Part shown: one piece after another, positions 25,334 to 34,471 of the stretch
Numbering within the stretch: position 1 is the stretch's first letter
Layout: every line of letters begins with the position of its first letter
NCBI RefSeq assembly: GCF_001418205.1
Contig: NZ_LIQF01000003.1
Span: 310,001 to 374,000 of the forward strand
Length of the DNA stretch: 64,000 bases
Origin: Marinomonas fungiae
Lineage (GTDB): Bacteria; Pseudomonadota; Gammaproteobacteria; Pseudomonadales; Marinomonadaceae
Direction of reading: 5' to 3'
The notes under the pieces: model-generated
What the model was told of the DNA's origin: nothing
Seen by the model: the letters and a program-made list of their open reading frames with translations, nothing else
Databases searched by the model: none
Program-made: the position numbers and the translations under genes

Positions 25334-25777
25334 GTGATTGCTGTGCAAGAGCAGGACTTTAGTGTCCAAGAACTCTACGAGTCGCTGTGTGTAGCCCATA
25401 AAACCGGTGCCGTGGCGATGTTTGTGGGGCGTGTACGGGATTTTAGTGATGATCCAGCGCAATCCAGTTTTGTGCTTGAGCACTACCCGGGCATGACCGA
25501 ACATAATCTTGAAAAGATTGTCTCCGAAGCCAAACGGCGCTGGACATTGCTAGATGTCATAGTCGTACACCGCGTTGGCAAGCTTTCTGTTAACGATCAA
25601 ATCGTGTTTGTCGGCGTGTCATCAGCTCACCGTGCTGAAGCTTTCGCGGCTTGCGACTTTATTATGGACTATCTAAAAAGCCGTGCGGCCTTCTGGAAGA
25701 AAGAAATTACCCCAGAGAAAGAAGAATGGGTCGAAGCAAAAACAAGCGACGAAGAAAGCCTAAAGCGTTGGAAGTAA
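25334..25777 (+). CDS. moaE: Molybdopterin synthase catalytic subunit
   Basis: MoaE pairs with thiocarboxylated MoaD to put two sulfurs into precursor Z. The 147-residue protein has MFVGRVRDFSDD (about 30-41), the LEHYPGMTE substrate loop and KSRAAFWKKE near 115-124, which holds the catalytic lysines. GTG 25334 is used; GGAGG, within the last codons of moaD, lies 6 bases before it. It is followed by a small membrane-protein gene. Confidence 0.94.
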   Translation: MIAVQEQDFSVQELYESLCVAHKTGAVAMFVGRVRDFSDDPAQSSFVLEHYPGMTEHNLEKIVSEAKRRWTLLDVIVVHRVGKLSVNDQIVFVGVSSAHRAEAFAACDFIMDYLKSRAAFWKKEITPEKEEWVEAKTSDEESLKRWK

Positions 25778-25797
25778 TAAACTCATTGAGGATGATT

Positions 25798-26019
25798 GTG
25801 CCAAACTGGTTACGTTTTTTAATGCTACGCGGTCGTGTGCCATCAGTATGGCTATTACGACCTCTGTCTCTCATCACGGCATTTTTATTGGCGGTCCAAG
25901 CCCCCGAGATTCAAAATGCTAATCAGCGTATGTTTGCCTACGTTGGCTTGTCGGTAATTCTGCTTTGGTGCTTTATTTGGTTAGTATGGCACCTGAAAGA
26001 TCGACTAAATAAGCGTTAA
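25798..26019 (+). CDS. Small two-helix membrane protein, unknown
   Basis: A 73-residue protein with an amphipathic arginine-rich N-terminus (MPNWLRFLMLRGRVPSVWLL), a first hydrophobic helix (about 20-37) and a second (about 48-66, including FAYVGLSVILLWCFIWLVW), ending KDRLNKR. GTG 25798 is preferred because GAGG is 6 bases upstream; ATG 25792 touches that site. It sits 20 bases after moaE and is probably the last gene of the moa string. I do not recognise the family and see no metal-binding residues linking it to molybdenum. Confidence 0.6.
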   Translation: MPNWLRFLMLRGRVPSVWLLRPLSLITAFLLAVQAPEIQNANQRMFAYVGLSVILLWCFIWLVWHLKDRLNKR

Positions 26020-26026
26020 TGAATTA

Positions 26027-27277
26027 TTAGCTTGGTCTAAGCGATTTCTTACGTCCGCTAGCATGGCGTTCACGGTACTCGGTATCAATATAACGATCTG
26101 TGGTCGCCATGCTGGCATGACCCGCGTCTTCTCGAACATGCTCTTTCGGGCGCACCTTAACGTCCTCGGAAATACCGGTATGACGCAACCAATGGACCGT
26201 GGCAACGCGTAAGTCCTCGGCATCCGATTTCAGGCCATCGTCGCACATACGGTAATACGCTTGATCAAAGCAATGTTGAACAATATTTCGTACTTGCCTT
26301 GAACTGGTCATCGCGCCTTGACCACGATTCTTCGGGATAAGAGCAGTCTGCTCAGCCACGGTCGGTAAATCTGGCAGTTGGCGAAAACGGCGATAACGCG
26401 CTAGAGCCGTTAACATTTCATCAGAAACACTGACTAAACGCTCTTTGTTGCCTTTGGAAAGCACTTTAAACCACCAATTGCCATCAGAGTCTTTAATAAA
26501 GTCTCCCATGACAGGCGCAGAGCGTTCGTCGGCGACTAGCTCTGATATACGAAGATACATGCCCAGCAGAGCATTCATAATAAATAGCGTTCGCTCATGA
26601 GTCGCGGGATCTTCTTCTGCCATCATTTCTGCAGTCTCAATGACATAATCCCACTGTAAGTTTGAGATGCGACGTACTTGGCGTCGTGTCACTTCTTTCT
26701 TAACAAACTTACTTTTCTGGCGAATTAACGCAACAGGGTTTTGCTGTACCGCTTCTTCCTGCATTAAAAAGCCGTAATAAGAAGACAAGATAGAGAAAGT
26801 CGCGCGGATCGCCGCTTGAGAAAGATTGTAGTGCTGCGACAAAGGTACTTGACCATTGCGAAAATCAAGCTTGGAAACATGAGCCACAAAAGGGCGCCAT
26901 TCTTCGTTAGGCACCCGTTCTCCCATTTTGTTTTTAAAGCGAGCAACGTTTTTAGTGCCGATCCAGTCCTCTGGAGGTGCATTGCAAAAATGGATGAATT
27001 CTTCGATTTGATCACGGCGCAAGTTCATAGCTGGCGACTCGACGACAAACCACGACCATAAGAGTAGGCGCTCAACTTCTCGGCGATAAGAGTTAAACGT
27101 CGCTTGTGAGCCGTTATAGCTGTAGATAAAGCATAGGGCGAGTTGTAAATCTCGCTGGTAATCAACTTTAGTTAACTGCGAGATATCGTTTTGCAACGCC
27201 CCAAGAATACCGTGAAACTGAGTGAATGGATTTGGTAAGTGTTCAAGGTTGTCGATAAGAGGAAGTGGGGCAGCCAT
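26027..27277 (-). CDS. Tyrosine-type site-specific recombinase/integrase
   Basis: A 416-residue tyrosine recombinase. The SAM-like DNA-binding N-terminal part (about 50-200) is followed by a catalytic domain with Arg near 241 (MYLRISEL), a beta-hairpin Lys in VLSKGNKERLV, H-x-x-R near 361-364 (VHWLRHTGIS), His in DAGHASMATT and the nucleophilic Tyr near 395 (TDRYID). All active-site residues are present, so it is likely functional. No tRNA, directly repeated attachment core, excisionase or cargo genes flank it; it lies between moaE and aroA, two core loci. It is too large and divergent to be XerC or XerD. It could be a resident recombinase gene or the relic of an old element. Confidence 0.85.
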   Translation of the reverse strand: MAAPLPLIDNLEHLPNPFTQFHGILGALQNDISQLTKVDYQRDLQLALCFIYSYNGSQATFNSYRREVERLLLWSWFVVESPAMNLRRDQIEEFIHFCNAPPEDWIGTKNVARFKNKMGERVPNEEWRPFVAHVSKLDFRNGQVPLSQHYNLSQAAIRATFSILSSYYGFLMQEEAVQQNPVALIRQKSKFVKKEVTRRQVRRISNLQWDYVIETAEMMAEEDPATHERTLFIMNALLGMYLRISELVADERSAPVMGDFIKDSDGNWWFKVLSKGNKERLVSVSDEMLTALARYRRFRQLPDLPTVAEQTALIPKNRGQGAMTSSRQVRNIVQHCFDQAYYRMCDDGLKSDAEDLRVATVHWLRHTGISEDVKVRPKEHVREDAGHASMATTDRYIDTEYRERHASGRKKSLRPS

Positions 27278-27370
27278 GCAAATCTTTTCTTCGTAGTGTA
27301 GTGTGTTCGTAGAGCTATTCTAGCACGAATCCGAAAACTGATTGTATAACAGTAATTTAGAGCCCAAAGA

Positions 27371-27396
27371 AAAAAGCCAGCTACCGCTGGCTTTTT
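27371..27396. terminator. Bidirectional-type rho-independent terminator after aroA
   Basis: AAAAAGCCAGC (27371-27381) pairs with GCTGGCTTTTT (27386-27396) over a TACC loop, giving T-tracts on both strands. It lies 18 bases past the aroA stop and insulates the integrase gene, which reads in the same leftward direction. Confidence 0.9.
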
Positions 27397-27413
27397 AGAA
27401 GGTTAGATAAGCA

Positions 27414-28691
27414 TTACTCAGTAATGCTTTCAAACAACTCAAAGTAAGTTGGGAAGGTTTTAGAGGTGCAACCCGGGTCATTAATGGTGACAGGAGTGTC
27501 TGAAAACGCGACCAATGAGAAACACATAGCAATACGGTGATCGTTGTAAGTATCGATCGCTGCGTGCAGTAGGTTCTCAACCGGCGTTATCGTGATGTAA
27601 TCTTCGCCTTCGATCACGTCAGCACCCAGTTTCTTAAGCTCTGTCGCCATGGCATACAAGCGATCTGTTTCTTTTACGCGCCAGTTGTAAATGTTGCGAA
27701 TGGTAGTCGGGCCTTTCGCGAATAGGGCTGTTGTGGCAATGGTCATGGCTGCATCCGGAATATGGTTCATGTCCATGTCGATGCCGTTCAGCTCGCCGCG
27801 TTCCGCTTCAATCCAAGTCGGCCCATAAGTGATTTGAGCGCCCATTTTTGCCAATACATCTGCGAATTTGACGTCGCCTTGAACACTTTCCGAGCCGACA
27901 CCATGAACCTTGATTTTTCCGCCTGCAATGGCCGCTGCAGCAAGGAAGTAAGAAGCAGACGATGCATCACCTTCAACCATGATTTCACCAGGGCTCTGGT
28001 ATGTTTGATTGCCTTTGATAACGAACGCTTGATAATTTTGATTGTCGACTTCGACACCAAACTGTTTCATCACGTGCAGGGTGATATCGATATAAGGCTT
28101 TGAAACTAATTCGCCATCGACTTTGATGACTAAGTCTCCCTTTGCTAAGGGGGCACTCATTAGCAAAGCCGTCAGAAACTGGCTAGAGATATTTCCTTTA
28201 ATGGAAACTTCACCACCTTGAATGCCATTCGCTTTGATTAGCAAGGGCGGGTAGTCCTTGTTTCCTTGGTATTGAACGTCCACACCTAGCTCATGCAATG
28301 CATCCACTAGATCGCCAATTGGGCGTTCATGCATACGTGGCTCACCGTGCAGATGGTACTCACCTGTGCCAAGACATAATGCCGCTGCAAGTGGGCGCAT
28401 AGCGGTACCAGCATTACCTAAGAAAAGGTCAGCTTGTTCAACATTAATCGGACCACCTAGACCTTCAAGAATACAAGTACGGCCTTCGTCTTGTAGTTCA
28501 TAATTAACGCCCATTGTTTTTAGAGCGTTTAACATGTGACGAATGTCATCACTGTCTAATAAGTTCGTGATTTTTGTAGTGCCTTGGGCAAGCGTAGCAA
28601 GTAACAAAATGCGGTTAGATAGGCTTTTTGAGCCTGGAATTTGGATCTCGCCGTTAGCGCTGTGAAGAGGGCCTAGAGTTATGGAGTTCAT
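27414..28691 (-). CDS. aroA: 3-phosphoshikimate 1-carboxyvinyltransferase (EPSP synthase)
   Basis: AroA condenses shikimate-3-phosphate with phosphoenolpyruvate in aromatic amino acid synthesis (cytoplasm). The 425-residue protein carries Lys22 in [14 protein letters not shown] and [11 protein letters not shown] at 91-101. The second motif matches the class I (glyphosate-sensitive) active site: the glycine equivalent to E. coli Gly96 is Gly95 and the proline equivalent to Pro101 is Pro100. DNHMTHR-type catalytic regions are present as [28 protein letters not shown] and [12 protein letters not shown]. It is monocistronic, ended by a clear terminator. aroC is 20 kb away on the same strand. Confidence 0.96.
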   Translation of the reverse strand: MNSITLGPLHSANGEIQIPGSKSLSNRILLLATLAQGTTKITNLLDSDDIRHMLNALKTMGVNYELQDEGRTCILEGLGGPINVEQADLFLGNAGTAMRPLAAALCLGTGEYHLHGEPRMHERPIGDLVDALHELGVDVQYQGNKDYPPLLIKANGIQGGEVSIKGNISSQFLTALLMSAPLAKGDLVIKVDGELVSKPYIDITLHVMKQFGVEVDNQNYQAFVIKGNQTYQSPGEIMVEGDASSASYFLAAAAIAGGKIKVHGVGSESVQGDVKFADVLAKMGAQITYGPTWIEAERGELNGIDMDMNHIPDAAMTIATTALFAKGPTTIRNIYNWRVKETDRLYAMATELKKLGADVIEGEDYITITPVENLLHAAIDTYNDHRIAMCFSLVAFSDTPVTINDPGCTSKTFPTYFELFESITE

Positions 28692-29000
28692 CGACTTTTC
28701 CGTAAATACACTATCTTTCTAAAAAGTAGGAAGATAGGTTCGTTATTTTCTTACATTTTATGCGTACCATACGTTTACTCAGAGCGAACTGCAACAGTTT
28801 TACATAGGGATCTTGTGGGCCGTTTAATATTTAAACAACACACTGATTCAATTACGTTTACATGAGTTGGTATTGAGTAAAGATTGGTAAGCACGCTCTT
28901 ACCAATCTAAGTTTCTACTTGTAATATTTGAAATGTGAAACGTTGAACCCAAAACATGTTTCTAGCAAATTTTCAATCGCTTAAGACAAGGAGCAGAGAA
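28692..29000. other. Divergent intergenic region aroA / SUOX-like gene, with an 11-bp hairpin
   Basis: This 309-base AT-rich gap contains no open frame with coding character. It should hold the promoters of aroA (leftward) and of the periplasmic protein gene (rightward). AGATTGGTAAG (28881-28891) and CTTACCAATCT (28898-28908) form a perfect 11-bp stem with a 6-nt loop, about 90 bases before the rightward start. The stem has no T-tract in either direction, so it is more likely a leader structure or operator than a terminator. AAGGAG precedes the rightward ATG by 7 bases. Confidence 0.5.
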
Positions 29001-29513
29001 ATGAAATCCATTTTTAGCGCAAAAATTTGTGCATTAACAATTGGGGCTGCTCTGCTTTCTCAAGCAGCCTTTGCTCTCGAGGCACCAACTGGACGAGTCA
29101 TTTTGACTGTGTCAGGGAATATTACTGAAACAAACAGTGAACAAGGTGCTCAATTTGACCGCGAAATGCTATTAGCGCTTGGTGCTGATCAGCTAACAAC
29201 AGAAACTCCGTGGACGGAAGGCATAAATACCTTTACCGGTCCAAGGTTAGCGGCTCTGCTCAACGCTGTGGGTGCGTCTAAAGACAGCATATTGTCAGTA
29301 ACAGCCCTAAACGATTACAGCGCTAATGTGCCAGCACAAGATGCTTACGATCACAACATCATGCTGGCGATGGATATGAATGGTAAGCCAATGTCTGTCC
29401 GTGATAAGGGACCAATTTTTGTTTTATATCCTTTTGCCAAGAATCCTGCTCTTAATAACGAAATGATCCACAATCGCTCGGTATGGCAGGTCAAATCGAT
29501 TACCGTCAATTGA
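29001..29513 (+). CDS. Periplasmic oxidoreductase-molybdopterin-binding-type domain protein lacking cysteine
   Basis: A 170-residue exported protein: MKSIFSAKICALTIGAALLS plus QAAFA is a typical Sec signal, with cleavage expected before LEAPTG. The mature part follows the sulfite-oxidase-type fold seen in short proteins annotated as molybdopterin-dependent oxidoreductases: VILTVSGNITE, TTETPWTEGINTFTGPRLAALL, VTALNDYSANVPAQDA, MSVRDKGPIFVLYPF and SVWQVKSITV. The mature chain has no cysteine, so it cannot ligate molybdenum in the normal way and may act as a ligand-binding sensor. Nine bases separate it from a hybrid sensor kinase, which supports a signalling role. ATG 29001 (AAGGAG 7 bases upstream) replaces an upstream in-frame ATG that has no signal-like sequence. 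Confidence 0.7.
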   Translation: MKSIFSAKICALTIGAALLSQAAFALEAPTGRVILTVSGNITETNSEQGAQFDREMLLALGADQLTTETPWTEGINTFTGPRLAALLNAVGASKDSILSVTALNDYSANVPAQDAYDHNIMLAMDMNGKPMSVRDKGPIFVLYPFAKNPALNNEMIHNRSVWQVKSITVN

Positions 29514-29522
29514 GACTAGTTA

Positions 29523-32273
29523 ATGCGGTCAGTTTTTAAATTTAAGTACGGACGCTTCATAGGCGTTTTAGTCGGGACAGCGGCCATTTTTCTAGTGACC
29601 GTTGTTTTGCTTTATGTACAGCTTTTAGAAAGGCAGGAAGCCTTGTTGTCCGCAGCCGAGGAGGACGCTTTATGGGCGTCTTATCAACTGGATAGAGAGG
29701 CCCTTAAGTTTCGTAATTCTGTTCGTTTACTAGTAGATTCAAAGACTCAGTCGCAACAATTAAATCGTCTCGATGAGGCTCAGTTGCGTTTCGATATTCT
29801 GTATAGTCGCCTCAATATTATTTCTGCTGGTCAGCTGAAAGATTTATTCAATCAATTACCTGATGCTGATACTAATCGACGTATTATACGTCAGCATTTG
29901 GATGTCATTGATGGGCTTTTGTTTATCGATGATCCAAACCAAATTGATAAGCAAAAAATATCTGAGCACGTTGAGTCACTGTTGCAAATTACCGAATCAG
30001 TGGTGTTTAACGCTCTAGAACGTCGTTCTGGTGATAAAGTCAGTCAACGTAAACAAATGGAGTCCTTGTATCATTATTTGGGGCTGTTAGTCAGTGCTCT
30101 AACGTTCATCATGCTCATCATTATAGGTATGTTGTTCCGACAAGTGGTGATAAGCATACGTTCTTACAAGAAAACTAGGCAGTTAGCGAACGAATTACAG
30201 CGTACTGCAGAAATAGCGCAAGCCGCTACACGTGCCAAATCGGACTTCTTGGCCACTATGAGTCATGAGATTCGAACGCCAATGAATGCCATCTTAGGCA
30301 TGTCACACTTGGTTCTTGATTCGGAATTGCAGCCAAAACAGCGTAATTACATTAACAAGATTCAAAGTTCTGCCAACAACCTGTTGTTGATTATTAATGA
30401 CATTCTTGATTTTTCTAAAGTCGAAGCAGGTAAGCTTAATCTTGAGTCTGCCCCATATAAGTTAGATGACGTCTTAGAATACGCCTATCAGATTTGTCGT
30501 AATGCTGCAGAAGACAAAGGCCTACGCTTTACCGTAGTACGTGATTTTAACATCCCCGACACCTTAATGGGTGATGAAACACGGGTTAAGCAAGTGCTTG
30601 TCAACATACTGGGTAACGCCGTCAAGTTTACTCTCCAAGGGGAAGTTGAGTTGCACGTTTCCCTAAAGCATGATGCTTTGATATTTCGTTTTCGCGATAC
30701 AGGAATTGGCATTTCTTCAGATAGCGATATTTTTGAAGGGTTTAGCCAGGCTGATACCAGTACCACACGACTGTATGGCGGTACGGGATTAGGATTAGGA
30801 ATTTCAAAACGTCTTGTTGAATTAATGCAAGGTAGCATTCGATTTGAAAGTGAGGTTGGTAAGGGCTCCACTTTTTGGGTACAACTTCCGTTGCAAACTG
30901 TTCCAAATAGCACTCAACCTAATGGCTGCTATCTAGAGCTTTGTGTATTACTAAGCGACAATGCGATGATGCGCCAACTGGCTAATCTAAATATTCCGCA
31001 TACGCTGGTGACCGAAGATCAAGTTACCCACAATGATCAGTATTTGATTATCAGCGATCAATATTACTCTGTTTTACAACAAGTCGTAGAACAGCAACTA
31101 CATAACAATTTCGCAGGACAGGTTCTTATTTTTGGTCGTCAACTCTCTCATGAAAGCATGTTTGCTTGGCGCAAACTATGTTTGTTGACCAGAGCAAAAC
31201 TGAATAGCTACATGACAGTAAGCCATGTGCCAGATGAAAGTGTATCCCATTCACTTAACCGCTTTCATGAATGCGACAGCTTACTAGGGCGTAGAGTCTT
31301 GCTCGCTGAGGACAATCCAGTTAATGCTGAAATTGCTTGCGCTTTACTTGAAAAACTTGGTGTGGTGGTAGTTGTTGCGAATAACGGTCAGGAGGCTGTG
31401 ACGGCTGCAAGCGATGAGGCTTTTGATCTGATTCTTATGGATGTGCAAATGCCAATCATGGATGGGTATCAGGCAACAGAGGCAATTATTCATCGTTTAG
31501 GCGAAGAGCACCCACCCATTCTAGCGTTAACGGCCGGTGCTCTTGATTCCGATCGCGAATTTGCCATGAATGCTGGAATGAGTGACTTTTTAACCAAACC
31601 GCTAGATCCGCTACTTTTATTAAACAAATTAGAAGAGTGGTTAGTGGGCCACTCCGCAGATCAAGTAATCAGTGGTGAAATTCAATCCAAGCGAATATTT
31701 GCTCCTGATATGGGGTTATACCGTATTGGTGGTAATGCGCAGCGCTACCAAGATATGCTTGAAAGGTTTTTGAAGCTTTTGACGCCTTACAGCAGTCAGC
31801 GTAGCAATAACTTTCCGATTACATCCTATGAGCTGCACAGCATCAAAGGTGCTGCTGCCAACATTGGGGGGGAGAGATTTGCTGCCGAAGTAGCACAGTT
31901 GGAACGCGATCTAGCAGAGGGCGGCAACAGCGGTGATAAAGAGCATACAGTTCAAATTGTGAAGGTGACCGAAGCTGCAGATGAACTTATATCTCAGATT
32001 AAAGCATTTTTAGCTGCCAATTCTGTTAGTGAACCTGCACCAACGACTGATAATTTTACATCTTATGACGCTGATGAATTCATTCAAATGATTAATCAAT
32101 TGATTGAAAATCTTGCAATGGGTATTGCGGATGTGAGTGCCCCCTTAGAGCACCTGATTAGTCTGGCCTCCGCTGAACACTCCAAAGACCTGAACCAAGT
32201 GAGAGATAAAATTAATAACTACGATTACGATCTTGCTATCGAGCTACTGCAGCAACTGAAACAAAAGCTTTGA
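29523..32273 (+). CDS. Hybrid sensor histidine kinase with receiver and HPt domains
   Basis: A 916-residue inner-membrane kinase. Transmembrane helix 1 (about 10-32) and helix 2 (about 187-209) bracket a helical periplasmic sensor of about 150 residues. There is no clear HAMP. HisKA has His248 in [10 protein letters not shown]; HATPase_c shows N, G1 and G2 boxes ([26 protein letters not shown]). A degenerate receiver-like stretch (about 465-585) precedes a true receiver with Asp640 ([12 protein letters not shown]). HPt His772 lies in [12 protein letters not shown]. About 70 extra residues follow. The full phosphorelay H-D-H is intact, as in BarA-type kinases; the final response regulator is not in the window. 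It is co-transcribed with the preceding periplasmic protein, its likely input. Confidence 0.88.
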   Translation: MRSVFKFKYGRFIGVLVGTAAIFLVTVVLLYVQLLERQEALLSAAEEDALWASYQLDREALKFRNSVRLLVDSKTQSQQLNRLDEAQLRFDILYSRLNIISAGQLKDLFNQLPDADTNRRIIRQHLDVIDGLLFIDDPNQIDKQKISEHVESLLQITESVVFNALERRSGDKVSQRKQMESLYHYLGLLVSALTFIMLIIIGMLFRQVVISIRSYKKTRQLANELQRTAEIAQAATRAKSDFLATMSHEIRTPMNAILGMSHLVLDSELQPKQRNYINKIQSSANNLLLIINDILDFSKVEAGKLNLESAPYKLDDVLEYAYQICRNAAEDKGLRFTVVRDFNIPDTLMGDETRVKQVLVNILGNAVKFTLQGEVELHVSLKHDALIFRFRDTGIGISSDSDIFEGFSQADTSTTRLYGGTGLGLGISKRLVELMQGSIRFESEVGKGSTFWVQLPLQTVPNSTQPNGCYLELCVLLSDNAMMRQLANLNIPHTLVTEDQVTHNDQYLIISDQYYSVLQQVVEQQLHNNFAGQVLIFGRQLSHESMFAWRKLCLLTRAKLNSYMTVSHVPDESVSHSLNRFHECDSLLGRRVLLAEDNPVNAEIACALLEKLGVVVVVANNGQEAVTAASDEAFDLILMDVQMPIMDGYQATEAIIHRLGEEHPPILALTAGALDSDREFAMNAGMSDFLTKPLDPLLLLNKLEEWLVGHSADQVISGEIQSKRIFAPDMGLYRIGGNAQRYQDMLERFLKLLTPYSSQRSNNFPITSYELHSIKGAAANIGGERFAAEVAQLERDLAEGGNSGDKEHTVQIVKVTEAADELISQIKAFLAANSVSEPAPTTDNFTSYDADEFIQMINQLIENLAMGIADVSAPLEHLISLASAEHSKDLNQVRDKINNYDYDLAIELLQQLKQKL

Positions 32274-32364
32274 TAGATTCGTGCGGTAAGGGATAAATGG
32301 TAAAAAGAGCTAGATGTTCATTAGCCCCTAATAATTAACCATGTAGTGCCCGAATCATTGATCA

Positions 32365-32392
32365 TACGAGCTGAGGTCTACTTCAGCTCGTA
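32365..32392. terminator. Hairpin between convergent kinase and ychJ genes
   Basis: TACGAGCTGA (32365-32374) pairs perfectly with TCAGCTCGTA (32383-32392) around an 8-nt loop. There is no T-tract, so termination efficiency is uncertain, but the site between two converging stops is where one would expect a terminator. Confidence 0.45.
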
Positions 32393-32408
32393 CCCTAGTA
32401 ATATAAAT

Positions 32409-32912
32409 TTAACCACAACACTTCTTATATTTTTTTCCCGAACCACAGATGCATGGATCATTGCGACCAATTTTATCTGTTTCTGGTGCTACATAGGGGG
32501 TGTGCCCCTGGATCTCATGGTCACCCGATACGTACATCCAAGCCCCATCAATTTTCTCAAACAGGGAGCGCTCACTTAAACGGCCAGTGTTACTGCCTTC
32601 TTTAAAATGCGCAACAAATTCCACCATGCCCGTCTTATCTTTGGCGCCACCATCTTGAGTCGCAAGGATTTCCAGTTTTACCCATTGAGTTGCACCGTTG
32701 CTGTCTTCGATTTCACTAGCCGCTTGATCAGGGGTTTCTTGTATGCGCTGGGTCGCGGCAATGTAGTCAAACTTTTGCAGTGAAAAAGCGCAGTATCGAG
32801 AGCGCATCAATGCCTCAGCCGTAGGCGCAGTGCCTGGGTTATTGTGATACATTCCACAACACATTTCATAATGGGTTTTTGAACCGCAAGGGCATTGAGC
32901 TGGGGTAGACAT
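32409..32912 (-). CDS. ychJ: YchJ family protein with two SEC-C motifs
   Basis: A 167-residue cytoplasmic protein of the UPF0225/YchJ group. It has zinc-binding SEC-C motifs at both ends: [14 protein letters not shown] (about 7-20) and [17 protein letters not shown] at the C-terminus. The latter resembles the SecB/ribosome-binding tail of SecA. The middle is an NTF2-like domain ([20 protein letters not shown]). Function is undefined. ATG 32912 is chosen since AAGGA lies 7 bases upstream; the frame extends 7 codons further but without support. It is divergent from sbcB. Confidence 0.85.
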   Translation of the reverse strand: MSTPAQCPCGSKTHYEMCCGMYHNNPGTAPTAEALMRSRYCAFSLQKFDYIAATQRIQETPDQAASEIEDSNGATQWVKLEILATQDGGAKDKTGMVEFVAHFKEGSNTGRLSERSLFEKIDGAWMYVSGDHEIQGHTPYVAPETDKIGRNDPCICGSGKKYKKCCG

Positions 32913-32950
32913 ATACAATTCCTTCATCGCCAAGTGCTTGTTTAGATGCG

Positions 32951-32956
32951 TATAAT
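32951..32956 (+). promoter_or_regulatory. Likely -10 element of the sbcB promoter
   Basis: A consensus TATAAT lies 34 bases before the sbcB GTG start. No good -35 hexamer is seen 16-18 bases upstream, so this is a partial promoter call. Confidence 0.4.
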
Positions 32957-32989
32957 ACCCATTTTACTAACACCGAACAGGACTTATTT

Positions 32990-34438
32990 GTGAGTAACAG
33001 TGCGACCACCTCGTTTTTTTGGTACGACTTTGAAACCACGGGCGTAGACCCTGCAAAAGACAGACCAATGCAATTTGCAGGCATTCGCACCGATTTAGAC
33101 TTCAACCCAATCGGTGAACCGATCAATTTATACTGTAAACTGGCTGATGATGTGCTACCACATCCTGATGCTTGCTTGCTTACTGGCATTACCCCGCAAG
33201 ACGCTCTTCGTGAAGGGCTGTGTGAAGCGGAGTTTATGGCGCAAATCGAAAAAGAACTCGCCCATCCCGGGACTTGTTCGTTGGGTTATAACACTCTTAG
33301 ATTTGATGATGAAGTGGTCCGTCACGGCTTCTACCGCAACTTCATCGATCCTTATGCCCGTGAATGGCAAAATGCCTGCTCCCGTTGGGATGTAATTGAT
33401 TTAGTGCGCATGACTTATGCCATGCGTCCAGATGGCATTGAATGGCCTAAGAAAGAAGATGGCACTTATTCTTTTAAGCTAGAAGATTTAACTAAGGCCA
33501 ATGGCATTGTCCATGAGCAAGCCCACGATGCCTTGTCTGATGTTTACGGCACTATCGCCATTGCTAAATTGATCAAAGAAAAACAGCCAAAGCTATTCGA
33601 TTACTACTTCTCGATGCGTGACAAAGGTTCACTGCAGCAGTTTGTCGACCCAGTTCGTATGAAGCCATTCTTGCACATATCAGGTATGTTTGGGCAAGAG
33701 AAGAAATTTGCAGCCTTTGTCGCCCCCCTTGCGCCACACCCTAGCAACAAGAATGGCGTTGTTGTCTTCGACTTAATGTCCGATGCTAAGCCCTTGCTGG
33801 ATTTAAGCGTAGAAGAAATCCAATACCGCGTTTTTACCTCAAAAGATGAGCTTGGCGATGTGCAACGCCTGCCTCTCAAGGTTATCCATTTAAATAAATG
33901 TCCTGCGGTGGCGCCCGCAACCTTTTTGAAAGATGAGGCCGTGGTCAAGCGCTTAGGATTAGACGGTGATATTTGCCGTAAAAACTTGGCGCTCATAAAA
34001 AGTGCACCGGGGTTAGCGGCCAAACTTTCTCAGGTTTTCATGCAGGAATATGAAAAAATTGATAAAGATCCCGATCTGATGCTCTACAGTGGTGGCTTCT
34101 TTTCCCGTGATGATAAAGCTCGTATGGATGAGATTCGTAATACCCCCGCAGATATTTTAGGTGAACTGGAAATGACATTTGACGACCGTCGTTTGCCTGA
34201 AATGTTTACGCGTTATCTTGCCCGTAATTACCCAGAGCAAATGAACGGCCAACAACGGGAGGAATGGGAAGAGCACCGTCGTGTCAGATTGTTGCAGAAA
34301 GATGGCGGTGGCAGTATCACTATGGAAGAATTTGAGAAACACATTATGGAACTGGCAAACGATGAGACTTTATCAGATAGTAAACGCCTAATGCTTCGAG
34401 ACTTGGTGGATTACGCCCAAGGAATATACCCCTATTAA
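32990..34438 (+). CDS. sbcB: Exodeoxyribonuclease I
   Basis: ExoI degrades single-stranded DNA 3' to 5' and acts in recombination and mismatch repair. The 482-residue protein (E. coli 475) has the DnaQ-type exonuclease domain: FWYDFETTGVDP at about 10-21 carries the first metal-binding Asp and Glu (DFE), NTLRFDDEVVRHGFYRN is Exo II and HDALSDVYGTIAIAKL is Exo III with the catalytic His-Asp. An SH3-like and a C-terminal helical domain follow, as in E. coli. GTG is the start codon. The permease gene follows 33 bases downstream. Confidence 0.95.
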   Translation: MSNSATTSFFWYDFETTGVDPAKDRPMQFAGIRTDLDFNPIGEPINLYCKLADDVLPHPDACLLTGITPQDALREGLCEAEFMAQIEKELAHPGTCSLGYNTLRFDDEVVRHGFYRNFIDPYAREWQNACSRWDVIDLVRMTYAMRPDGIEWPKKEDGTYSFKLEDLTKANGIVHEQAHDALSDVYGTIAIAKLIKEKQPKLFDYYFSMRDKGSLQQFVDPVRMKPFLHISGMFGQEKKFAAFVAPLAPHPSNKNGVVVFDLMSDAKPLLDLSVEEIQYRVFTSKDELGDVQRLPLKVIHLNKCPAVAPATFLKDEAVVKRLGLDGDICRKNLALIKSAPGLAAKLSQVFMQEYEKIDKDPDLMLYSGGFFSRDDKARMDEIRNTPADILGELEMTFDDRRLPEMFTRYLARNYPEQMNGQQREEWEEHRRVRLLQKDGGGSITMEEFEKHIMELANDETLSDSKRLMLRDLVDYAQGIYPY

Positions 34439-34471
34439 TTAATAGGATAGAAACTAAGGAGAGCAGGGTAA

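Noticed and set aside
25651..25797. Extended N-terminus of the small membrane protein within moaE
   Set aside because: The residues are an out-of-frame reading of moaE, and GAGG supports the GTG start at 25798.
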